This document shows positions 1 to 5,760 of a DNA stretch of 5,868 nt, piece after piece. Made by a program: the position numbers and the translations under genes. Below the pieces are notes generated by a model that had not been told where the DNA came from, did no database searches, and saw nothing but the letters and a program-made list of their open reading frames with translations. The DNA is from an uncultured Eubacteriales bacterium (GTDB lineage Bacteria > Bacillota > Clostridia > Christensenellales > QALW01): positions 1 to 5,868 of the forward strand of contig URYI01000122.1 in the NCBI GenBank assembly GCA_900552055.1. The letters are read 5' to 3'. Numbering within the stretch: position 1 is the stretch's first letter; each line of letters opens with the position of its first letter.

Positions 1-54
1 GCTGCGGCGCCGCCCAGGGCAGAGCTTAGGCTCTGCCAAACGCCGCCCCATGGC
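1..54. repeat. GC-rich hairpin element, truncated at left edge
   Basis: This very GC-rich stretch stands out from its AT-richer surroundings. It contains a perfect 8-bp stem, GGCAGAGC (18-25) and GCTCTGCC (30-37), with a TTAG loop, followed by CGCCGCCCCATGG at 41-53. The layout (a GGCAG...CTGCC hairpin with a TTA-containing loop, then GCCGC-CCCAT) resembles the reverse complement of the element at 5761-5860. I infer a second, diverged and truncated member of the same repeat family. It has no coding potential that I can support. It could instead be an ordinary intergenic hairpin of the gene to the left, which lies outside the window. Confidence 0.45.
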
Positions 55-82
55 CTTTTTGCTTCTCCGGCCTTTGGCGCTT

Positions 83-106
83 AAAGCGCAGGGACAGCGC
101 TTTTTT
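83..106 (+). terminator. possible rightward intrinsic terminator
   Basis: AAAGCGC (83-89) pairs with GCGCTTT (97-103) around a 7-base loop, and a T run continues to 106, which is the form of a Rho-independent terminator read left to right. An alternative overlapping hairpin, GCGCTTAAAGCGC, lies at 77-89. No plus-strand gene in the window ends here, so it would serve a gene to the left of the window or protect against convergent transcription. In the minus direction the stem is not followed by a T tract, so it is a poor terminator for the dehydrogenase. Confidence 0.35.
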
Positions 107-116
107 GCGGGACGGT

Positions 117-1214
117 TTATTCGGCAAGCATGGTTTTTATATTTTTGCCTGCCATAGCGTCCTCAAACGCTTTGTTTATATCCTCCAGCTTATAGCAGGT
201 GGCAAGAGATGCTATAAGCGCATGAGTGTCCGGGTTAGTTTTCAAAAATGCCAGGTAAGTTTCAACATCCGAAATGGAATACTGGGAAGACCCTATTATA
301 TGCAGGGCGTTAAAGGTGATAAGCTGGGGAGAAATTTCAGCTTTGCCGCTGTTGGAATATTGACCTGGAACAAGATATACGCCTCTGTTGCGCAGCATTT
401 CCATACCCGCGGGTACGGCGCTTATGCTGCCCGAAGCTTCAAAAACCAAATCACATCCCAGTCCTCCGCTTAATTCTTTAATTCGTCCTAAAATCTGTTC
501 CTGGCTCAGTTTCTCAAGATTTAGTACTTCAGAGGCGCCTAATTTCAGCGCTAGTTCCTCCCGCTGGGCATTATGGCCGGCAGTTAGGGCGATAATATGC
601 TTTATGCCCAGCCTGGCCATATATAGTACGGCGAAAGTGCCCACAGGCCCCAGCCCCTGTACTACGGCTACCTTTGCTTTTTCCAGGTGGCAGTTGGCTT
701 TTTTGGCCAGTTCAAAAGCATGGATAACCGTCGGGCCGGCGCAAGCGTATACGCAGGCCATACGCGCATCCAGTTCTTTGGGCAGCTTTATCAGGTTTTT
801 AATAGGAGCATAGCTGTATTGGCCGTATCCGCCGAAGAAATGCGGCGCTTCTTCGGGATTGCCCCCGTTGGTCACGCCCATATGCACGCAGTTGGCGTCG
901 TCTCCGTCCCGGCAGAGCGGGCATTCCCCGCAGGGGCAGGCTATATCCACTATTGCGCTGTCGCCAACGGCAAGCCCGTATTTTTTTGCATCCTCCGGGG
1001 ATATGTCTATAATTTCACCTATAAATTCATGCCCTATCATTCTGGGCAGTTCCATGGGTATCTTGCCGTGATATATATGTATATCTGTTCCGCATATCCC
1101 GCTTGCCTCCATTTTGAGCAGAGCCATTCCCGGTTCGGGCGGGGTAAGGGGATATTCCCTTATTTCAAAGGGCGTGTCTACTGCCGTTAAAATTGCGGCT
1201 TTTCCTGTTTTCAT
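117..1214 (-). CDS. zinc-dependent medium-chain alcohol/polyol dehydrogenase
   Basis: This 365-residue cytoplasmic oxidoreductase belongs to the zinc-containing medium-chain dehydrogenase superfamily (threonine/sorbitol dehydrogenase-like), which interconverts alcohols and carbonyls with NAD(P). From the chosen start, the GICGTD motif gives catalytic zinc ligand Cys41 and GHE gives His62 and Glu63. A structural zinc site is formed by Cys95, Cys98, Cys101 and Cys109, with an extra Cys93. Cys158 is the likely third catalytic zinc ligand, and GLGPVG (187-192) is the Rossmann nucleotide loop. The open frame extends to an ATG at 1253, but the ATG at 1212-1214 is preferred because AAAGGAAGG lies 9 bases upstream of it and no such site precedes the earlier one. 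The expected acidic residue after the second beta strand is not evident (ALTAGHNAQR), so NADP(H) use is possible. The gene lies 475 bp downstream of the activase in the same orientation, so it may share the operon or have its own promoter. I infer it acts on the product or precursor of the glycyl radical enzyme. The substrate is unknown. Confidence 0.9.
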   Translation of the reverse strand: MKTGKAAILTAVDTPFEIREYPLTPPEPGMALLKMEASGICGTDIHIYHGKIPMELPRMIGHEFIGEIIDISPEDAKKYGLAVGDSAIVDIACPCGECPLCRDGDDANCVHMGVTNGGNPEEAPHFFGGYGQYSYAPIKNLIKLPKELDARMACVYACAGPTVIHAFELAKKANCHLEKAKVAVVQGLGPVGTFAVLYMARLGIKHIIALTAGHNAQREELALKLGASEVLNLEKLSQEQILGRIKELSGGLGCDLVFEASGSISAVPAGMEMLRNRGVYLVPGQYSNSGKAEISPQLITFNALHIIGSSQYSISDVETYLAFLKTNPDTHALIASLATCYKLEDINKAFEDAMAGKNIKTMLAE

Positions 1215-1223
1215 ATAAATAAT

Positions 1224-1232
1224 CCTTCCTTT
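1224..1232 (-). promoter_or_regulatory. ribosome binding site deciding the dehydrogenase start
   Basis: Read on the minus strand this is AAAGGAAGG, ending 9 bases before the ATG at 1214. The alternative in-frame ATG at 1253 is preceded by no purine-rich site, so this element sets the start and removes 13 residues from the longest possible frame. Confidence 0.8.
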
Positions 1233-1237
1233 CAAAA

Positions 1238-1251
1238 GCTTTATATAAAGC
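1238..1251. promoter_or_regulatory. 14-bp perfect palindrome upstream of dehydrogenase
   Basis: GCTTTATATAAAGC is a perfect 14-bp palindrome beginning 24 bases upstream of the dehydrogenase ATG, just upstream of its ribosome binding site. It contains a TATATA core that could overlap a -10 element, and the symmetry would suit a dimeric DNA-binding protein. AraC-type proteins usually bind direct repeats, so if this is an operator its protein may be a different one. It could also be a chance AT-rich symmetry. Confidence 0.3.
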
Positions 1252-1576
1252 ATGAGCCAATAATGCGCTGTATCGATATATTTGTCTGCATGCTCATATA
1301 TACATATCTGCTGTTCAATATCTAAATGCCCGTATTTTCAGTAGAATAAGTTTAAAATTAAGCCCGCTTTTCATAGCGTTTTTTTAAACAATTTTATATC
1401 CGTATCCGAACAGCTTTGGTGTTAGTGTACAGGGGATAATGCGGCCTTTCAAGAGCTGAATTTACGTCCCTGTTGTATGGTTTCTGCGCCATGTACGCCT
1501 AGGCATATGCTGTTTATGCGCTTTGAGTGGGGAAAACAGCCATTTTTTACTATAGGTTTCCCGCTATTGATAATTT

Positions 1577-1688
1577 GCCAGCTTTCATAGCAGGGGGAGG
1601 GAAGCGCGGCTCTGCCCCTTTGACAATACCGCAGAAAGCAGGCAAATTTTCCGGTCAAGGCGGGTATCCATTGCATACTAAAGCTGGC
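1577..1688. repeat. long-range inverted repeat bounding a 112-bp segment
   Basis: GCCAGCTTT at 1577-1585 is the exact reverse complement of AAAGCTGGC at 1680-1688. The similarity continues weakly inward: CATAGCA on one side and AGTATGCA on the other strand. A GCTATTG direct repeat lies outside both arms, at 1563-1569 and 1689-1695, although the left copy is 7 bases away from its arm. Within the segment, on the minus strand, CCTTGAC can also pair with GTCAAAGG with one bulged base. This could be a degraded miniature insertion or a structured transcript segment after the activase stop codon. Confidence 0.3.
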
Positions 1689-1689
1689 G

Positions 1690-2589
1690 CTATTGCATTA
1701 TCTCCGCTTCCAGGCCGGCGGCAAGATATATCCGGCGCAGATCTTCCAGTTTTTCTTTGGCTAAAGGCTCAAAACAAGAGTATGGATAACTTTTTCCCAT
1801 TGCGGCGTACTTTTGTCCGCCCAGCCGGTGGAAGGGTATAAGGTGAACTGCCGCGGGGACGTATTCTCTGATTAAATCAGCGGATGCGGCGGCGGATGCA
1901 GCGTCGTCGTTATATTGGGGGATTATGGGTATTCTAACGGTCGCGCTTATATTATCTCTAATCAGCCTGCGCAAATTATCCAATATAAGCTCCATATTTG
2001 CGCCGGTAAGTTTTTGCATTTTTTCGCTGTCCGCACCCTTTAAATCCAGATATACGCAGTCAATATAGGGCAGAACCTTTTCAAACTGGGAATAGTTTAC
2101 GTTTCCCGCGGTATCCAATAAAACCTTAATGCCGTTTTGCTTGCACATTTTTGCCAGATGTGCGCAGAAATCCGCCTGAAGCAGCGGTTCTCCTCCCGAA
2201 AGGGTAACGCCGCCGGATGACTGCCGGTAAAAGTCCTCATCCTGCAGGATATCTTCTATTATTTCTTCTGCGGTCATGGCTTGGCCGTAGAATTTTAACG
2301 CGCCTGATGGGCAGGAGTGAGCGCATTTGCCGCAGGAAGAGCATTGGCTGCGTTCAAACTCATGCCGGCCGTCTGTTATTTTGTGACATCCGCAAAGTGC
2401 GGCGCATTTCCCGCAGCTAATACAAAGACGCTCAAAATACAGCAGTTCTGGTTTTGGCGAAATGGTTTCGGGATTATGGCACCACGGACAATGCAGATTG
2501 CAGCCCTTGAAAAAAACCGTTGTGCGTATGCCCGGCCCGTCTCCCAGGGAAAAATGCTGGATATCGCTTATGATTGCCTGTTCTCTCAA
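1690..2589 (-). CDS. glycyl-radical-enzyme activating enzyme (radical SAM)
   Basis: This 299-residue radical-SAM activase generates the glycyl radical on its partner enzyme using S-adenosylmethionine and a reduced 4Fe-4S cluster. The canonical GRE-activase opening is present: DGPGIRTTVFFKGC leads into the CX3CX2C SAM-cluster motif at Cys30, Cys34 and Cys37. It is followed by an inserted bacterioferredoxin domain with two further cluster motifs, Cys56/59/62/66 and Cys83/86/89/93, then the SAM-binding SGGEP at 131-135. The inserted clusters are typical of activases for non-PFL glycyl radical enzymes such as glycerol, choline or hydroxyphenylacetate types, and are absent in classical PflA. The start must be the TTG at 2587-2589. 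An in-frame stop lies just upstream at 2596-2598, the conserved N-terminus begins here, and the next Met is residue 105. The TTG overlaps the TGA of the upstream enzyme gene (TTGA), so the two are coupled. The length is normal for this subfamily. The partner is almost certainly the glycyl radical enzyme immediately upstream. Confidence 0.95.
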   Translation of the reverse strand: MREQAIISDIQHFSLGDGPGIRTTVFFKGCNLHCPWCHNPETISPKPELLYFERLCISCGKCAALCGCHKITDGRHEFERSQCSSCGKCAHSCPSGALKFYGQAMTAEEIIEDILQDEDFYRQSSGGVTLSGGEPLLQADFCAHLAKMCKQNGIKVLLDTAGNVNYSQFEKVLPYIDCVYLDLKGADSEKMQKLTGANMELILDNLRRLIRDNISATVRIPIIPQYNDDAASAAASADLIREYVPAAVHLIPFHRLGGQKYAAMGKSYPYSCFEPLAKEKLEDLRRIYLAAGLEAEIMQ

Positions 2590-4691
2590 AAATGCTCAGT
2601 CCTTTTCAGTATGTCCTCCTGAACGTCCCTGCCCAGGGTGATATAATACGCGCTGAAGCCTGAAACCCGCACAACCAGGCTGGGATATTTTTCAGGGTGC
2701 TCCATAGCGTCGGACAGTATTTCCCTGGATACAGAATTAATCTGTATTTCCTGACCGCCCTTTTTAAAATAGGTTTTTATTAAAGCCAGCAGTTTGGCCC
2801 GCTTGCTGTCGCTGCTGAAAAGGTCGGGGCTGTATTTCTGATTTACTACAGAGCCTGTTCCCACCAGGGTATAATCGGGCTTGGACACAGAATTTATAAC
2901 GGCGGTAGGGCCGTTTTTATCCATTCCGTGCATGGGGGAGGCCGCGTCGCTGAGCGGTTCGCCGCTCTTTCTCCCGTCGGGGGTGGCGCCTACTTCCCGG
3001 CCTGAACTTATATTTTGGACGTTTGCGGCGATAGCGGTATATACCGCGCCGCCGTCAGGAGTGTGGTACTGTTTAAAAAGCTCATAGGTAAAAGAAACGT
3101 ACCAGCGCGCGTATTTATCAACGTATTCAAGGTTATTGCCGTATTTGGGCGCGCTTAGAAGCTTAAGCCGCAGGTCTTCGTTATCCTGAAAATTATTTTT
3201 TAGCGCATCCCTTAATTGAGCCAGGGATATCATTTTGTGGTCAAAGACCGCCCATTCAACCGCGGCTAAAGAATCGGCTATTGTGCCTACGCCCATGCAG
3301 CATGCTCCGTGAGCGGAGGGGTAGAAAGCGCCGCCTTGATTTATGTCCAGCCCTCTGCCAATGCAGTCATGGCAGAAGCAGCTTAAAAAGGGCTGTGTGT
3401 AATTATCTCGGTTATAGCGGCTGTTTTCGTTTAAGAACCCAATCATATATTCAGAGGCGGTAAAAGCCATCTGGGCCTTAAGCGCATCCATAAAGGACTG
3501 CATATCGTTTATCTCTTCGGCCGGCGGGGTTTCAATACCGTAGGCTACGCCATTTTGGAAGGAGCAGCCCTGATTGAGCGCGTATTCTATGCAGCGAGGG
3601 GCGTTATACCGTCCATCCGACCAGGGCGGCTGCTTGCCGGGGATGAAATTTTCAATGCAGCCCACCATGCAGTAATTGCGGCAGTCCTCAATGGAATATC
3701 CATACCGCATAAGGGCGGGAATATTTATTTCATCGTTCATTAATGCGGGATAACCCAGGCCTGTGCCTATAACCTTAAGGCAATGGTCCAGAAAATCATC
3801 AGGAGCGTCGGGATAGAGGCGCGCCGAGAGATTGGGGCCGGGAATATTGCAGATTCTTACCGCTTCCAGCACACAGTGGCTGAGGCGGTTGACTCCTCCC
3901 GAACCGTCCGGCTTAAGGCCGCCAATGCAGATATTTACTACATCGTCAGCCCCAAAGTACCGGCATTCCCTTATTTTATAAAAGACGCTGGCCAAAAGCA
4001 AAACTGCGTTTTGTTCGTCCAGGCTGCCGTCGGCAGTATCCTTTTCAAAATAGGGATAGAGAAATTGGTCTATTCTGCCCAGGGCCATGGCGTACCGTCC
4101 CTCCAGGACAAAGGCCGAGTGGGCCAGCCATACCAGCTGGAGGGCCTGCCTGAAGGTTTGGGGCGGATTGTCAGCTATAAAACGGCAGTTTTCCGCTATA
4201 TCCCAATGATTGCTTTTCTGCGCGCTTTTGGCGTAATCCAGGATATAGTCTCTGAAGGCGTTAAAGCAAATGCGCATGGCTTTAAGGTTGGTTTCGCGTT
4301 TTTTATCTCCCTGGTGCTTTAAAAGAGATTCTTCAATTTCCCTTAGGATGCCGGGAACGCCTGCTTTTAATATTTTTTCATAATCAGGGGCGAAATGGTC
4401 GGCGTTGGTTACAAAATAATTGGAGCCGTAGCTGTTTATTATGCTTTGGCAGTAATCCAGCTCGGCCTGTTCGGCAGGCGGTCCAAAAAGCCCGCGCAGG
4501 GAACCGGCTATCAGGTCGCTGCCATATATGTGTTTAGGAAGGCTGAGCAGTTCTTTAAAGGCCAGAGCGCGGGCAATGGGCACGGGCATATCATATCCCT
4601 TTCTGAATCCGCGCGCCATCAGCAGCGTCCGCCTGTTGGGCTGCCCGTCAGGCATGTAGTCCACTTCATATTTAAGAGCCGAAATATCCAT
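2586..4691 (-). CDS. glycyl radical enzyme, dehydratase/lyase-like, substrate unknown
   Basis: This 701-residue glycyl radical enzyme is clearly related to the pyruvate formate-lyase superfamily but is not a pyruvate formate-lyase, because it lacks the adjacent Cys-Cys pair. The C-terminal radical loop is RVSGFSA, with the radical on Gly678. The thiyl loop is GCIENFIPGKQPPWSDG (344-360), with catalytic Cys345 and Glu347. His99 (in ADHFAPDYEKIL) and Asp359 fall where glycerol dehydratase has its catalytic His and Asp. Compared from memory with that enzyme, the GHS diol-binding segment is replaced by GRY with Ala following (Gly198-Ala201, before GRIDQ). The thiyl loop has GCIEN rather than GCVEP, and Phe replaces the common Tyr after the radical Gly. 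Most relatives have about 780-850 residues, so this is short; the N-terminus is compact rather than truncated, since the ATG has a perfect ribosome binding site. It is the first gene of the operon, overlapping its activase. A radical elimination (dehydration or C-X cleavage) is likely, but the substrate is unknown. Confidence 0.93.
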   Translation of the reverse strand: MDISALKYEVDYMPDGQPNRRTLLMARGFRKGYDMPVPIARALAFKELLSLPKHIYGSDLIAGSLRGLFGPPAEQAELDYCQSIINSYGSNYFVTNADHFAPDYEKILKAGVPGILREIEESLLKHQGDKKRETNLKAMRICFNAFRDYILDYAKSAQKSNHWDIAENCRFIADNPPQTFRQALQLVWLAHSAFVLEGRYAMALGRIDQFLYPYFEKDTADGSLDEQNAVLLLASVFYKIRECRYFGADDVVNICIGGLKPDGSGGVNRLSHCVLEAVRICNIPGPNLSARLYPDAPDDFLDHCLKVIGTGLGYPALMNDEINIPALMRYGYSIEDCRNYCMVGCIENFIPGKQPPWSDGRYNAPRCIEYALNQGCSFQNGVAYGIETPPAEEINDMQSFMDALKAQMAFTASEYMIGFLNENSRYNRDNYTQPFLSCFCHDCIGRGLDINQGGAFYPSAHGACCMGVGTIADSLAAVEWAVFDHKMISLAQLRDALKNNFQDNEDLRLKLLSAPKYGNNLEYVDKYARWYVSFTYELFKQYHTPDGGAVYTAIAANVQNISSGREVGATPDGRKSGEPLSDAASPMHGMDKNGPTAVINSVSKPDYTLVGTGSVVNQKYSPDLFSSDSKRAKLLALIKTYFKKGGQEIQINSVSREILSDAMEHPEKYPSLVVRVSGFSAYYITLGRDVQEDILKRTEHF
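2600..2606 (-). promoter_or_regulatory. ribosome binding site supporting a TTG start
   Basis: On the minus strand AAAAGGA lies 10 bases upstream of the TTG at 2589, inside the 3' end of the glycyl radical enzyme gene. With the TTGA stop/start overlap it supports translation of the activase from a non-ATG codon, probably giving less activase than enzyme, which fits its catalytic role. Confidence 0.7.
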
Positions 4692-4697
4692 ATAGAC

Positions 4698-4704
4698 ACC
4701 TCCT
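4698..4704 (-). promoter_or_regulatory. strong ribosome binding site of the glycyl radical enzyme
   Basis: On the minus strand AGGAGGT sits 6 bases before the ATG at 4691, a near-perfect Shine-Dalgarno sequence. It fixes the start of a protein that is shorter at its N-terminus than most relatives and suggests high expression. Confidence 0.85.
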
Positions 4705-4728
4705 GTGAAGTTTATCTTTCTGATTTTA

Positions 4729-4738
4729 TTTTATAGCA
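4729..4738 (-). promoter_or_regulatory. alternative extended -10 for the enzyme operon
   Basis: Read on the minus strand, TGCTATAAAA has the form of an extended -10 (TG, one base, then TATAAA at 4730-4735) without a good -35. Transcription would start near 4723. It could act instead of, or together with, the promoter at 4760-4788. The region is AT-rich, so chance is a real possibility. Confidence 0.35.
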
Positions 4739-4759
4739 TTTATTTCAAAAAGTATATAA

Positions 4760-4788
4760 ACTATATTGAAAAATATGCACTATTGCAA
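4760..4788 (-). promoter_or_regulatory. predicted promoter of the glycyl radical enzyme operon
   Basis: On the minus strand, -35 TTGCAA (4783-4788) and -10 TATAGT (4760-4765) are separated by exactly 17 bases, a sound vegetative-type promoter. Transcription would start near 4753 and give a leader of about 60 bases. The -35 is not optimal, which suits an activator-dependent promoter. It is interlocked with the regulator promoter on the other strand. Confidence 0.6.
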
Positions 4789-4794
4789 TATAAT
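4766..4794 (+). promoter_or_regulatory. predicted promoter of the AraC-family regulator
   Basis: TTGAAA (4766-4771), 17 bases, then TATAAT (4789-4794) is a near-consensus vegetative promoter. Transcription would begin at about 4799-4802, giving a very short leader whose ribosome binding site, GGGGAGG (4800-4806), lies at or near the 5' end of the transcript, 10 bases before the ATG at 4817. Its elements flank, edge to edge, the -10 and -35 of the minus-strand promoter, and its spacer holds the palindrome TATTGCAATA that overlaps the -10. Confidence 0.7.
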
Positions 4795-4816
4795 TTAAAG
4801 GGGAGGAAACAAAATT

Positions 4817-5692
4817 ATGTATCATATAATAGAGCTTTTATCACAGGTGGAGATACTTTTTGCCCATACTTATGAGACGCGTCATTATGATTTCTCCTTT
4901 ACGCCTCAGCAGGATTATATTGAAATAAGCTATATAGAATTAGGCGAAGCCCAGATAATCAGAGACGGGGGCTTTTCCCAAACGCGCGCGCCCGGCACGC
5001 TCGGCGTGCATCTGCGCAGGGAGGGGGAACGCTGTTTCAGCCACGCGCCATTGCACAGGCATTGGTCGGTGGGCGTTCGTGTAAAATACAATTATCAAAA
5101 ATGCAATTCCGAAGTACTGAAGGAATGGATTTTATCCGGCGCGGGCTCTAATGAATGCGTTATTTTGCCCGAAAGCATGTATGTTAAAGAAGATTCAGAA
5201 CTTTTAAATTTATTTGAAAAGCTTATACAGGCACGCATAAGTTTAAAAGCGGGAAGGAATGCCGAGTGCGTCGGGCTTTTTATGCTGATGCTCGCAGCTC
5301 TGACGGACAGGTGTGCGTTTCAGAGCTCAAACGCGGGTGGGGACGGTACTTCTGTTTATTACCGCAGGGCAGTAAATTATATTTCCATGCATATTGACAA
5401 GCATATGTCAATAGGGGAGATAGCGGAGCATGTAGGAATAAGCGTCGGATATCTCGGCAGGATTTTTAAAAGCTGTACGGGCAGAACGGTTATAGAATAT
5501 ATTAATCTTGCAAAGCTGAACAAAGTGAAGGAGCTTATGCAGGACAGAGGCATGAGCTTAAGGGAAGCGGGAGAACAGACCGGGTTTGAAAATGAACACT
5601 ATTTGAGCAGGCTGTATAAGAAGTATATGGGAAGATCCGCACGAGAGGATAAAACTGGCAAGTATAAGAATGAGGATTTTGGTATTAAGTAA
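4817..5692 (+). CDS. AraC-family transcriptional regulator
   Basis: This 291-residue cytoplasmic DNA-binding protein is divergently transcribed from the glycyl radical enzyme operon, so it is the likely effector-responsive activator of that operon. The N-terminal half (about 15-95) looks like a cupin-type AraC sensor domain, with a HAPLHRHWSVGVRV segment at 76-89 that is usual near the effector pocket. The C-terminal half carries two helix-turn-helix units. The first is at about 197-222 (MSIGEIAEHVGISVGYLGRI...). The second is at about 246-272, ending in YLSRLYKKYMGRS, the AraC-family signature, though the usual GxSPxxYR becomes GRSARED. A short basic tail follows. The length is normal for the family. 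The start is supported by GGGGAGG 10 bases upstream. The ligand is presumably the enzyme's substrate or a precursor and cannot be read from the sequence. Autoregulation is plausible given the interlocked promoters. Confidence 0.92.
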   Translation: MYHIIELLSQVEILFAHTYETRHYDFSFTPQQDYIEISYIELGEAQIIRDGGFSQTRAPGTLGVHLRREGERCFSHAPLHRHWSVGVRVKYNYQKCNSEVLKEWILSGAGSNECVILPESMYVKEDSELLNLFEKLIQARISLKAGRNAECVGLFMLMLAALTDRCAFQSSNAGGDGTSVYYRRAVNYISMHIDKHMSIGEIAEHVGISVGYLGRIFKSCTGRTVIEYINLAKLNKVKELMQDRGMSLREAGEQTGFENEHYLSRLYKKYMGRSAREDKTGKYKNEDFGIK

Positions 5693-5760
5693 ATTATATA
5701 GCATGTTAGTATGTGCATTATTTTACCATAAGGGAGTTCGGAGTCAGAGTTTGTTTTCAG

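Larger units (their letters stand above)
1215..1689. other. 475-bp gene-free gap between activase and dehydrogenase
   Basis: I see no credible gene here. The open frames that cross it have no ribosome binding site and unnatural compositions. The part next to the dehydrogenase is AT-rich and plausibly holds promoter or operator sequence: a 14-bp palindrome at 1238-1251, and TTGAAC on the minus strand at about 1312-1317 without a well-spaced -10. The part next to the activase is more GC-rich. It carries an inverted repeat, GCCAGCTTT (1577-1585) and AAAGCTGGC (1680-1688), that could fold as RNA or mark the ends of a small decayed insertion. I recognise no known riboswitch and no convincing intrinsic terminator for the activase. 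Confidence 0.6.

Noticed and set aside
1215..1253. Longer start of the dehydrogenase at 1253
   Set aside because: It lacks a ribosome binding site, and the extra 13 residues cover the strong site at 1224-1232 and fall outside the conserved N-terminus.
1361..1385. Possible plus-strand terminator (CGCT...AGCG then seven T)
   Set aside because: The stem is only 4 bp and no plus-strand gene lies upstream of it.
1449..1676. Minus-strand 75-residue open frame in the gap
   Set aside because: No ribosome binding site precedes its ATG, the composition is unnatural (rich in Cys, Arg and Ser with no recognisable pattern) and it overlaps the inverted-repeat segment.
1440..1689. Riboswitch in the gap
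   Set aside because: Some bases can pair on the minus strand, but I could not match any conserved riboswitch core such as TPP, FMN, cobalamin, glycine, lysine or cyclic-di-GMP.
1527..1841. Plus-strand 104-residue open frame
   Set aside because: It runs antisense into the well-supported activase gene and shows no domain or ribosome binding site.
3783..4322. Plus-strand 179-residue frame opposite the glycyl radical enzyme
   Set aside because: It is a shadow of the enzyme gene on the opposite strand, with no ribosome binding site or domain.
2586..4691. Annotation as pyruvate formate-lyase
   Set aside because: The thiyl loop has a single Cys in a Cys-x-Glu context rather than the adjacent Cys-Cys pair of pyruvate formate-lyase, and the activase carries extra ferredoxin clusters that PflA lacks.
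5693..5760. Terminator after the AraC-family gene
   Set aside because: GCATG...GTGCATTATTTT offers only a weak stem, and nothing else in this 68-bp stretch is recognisable.
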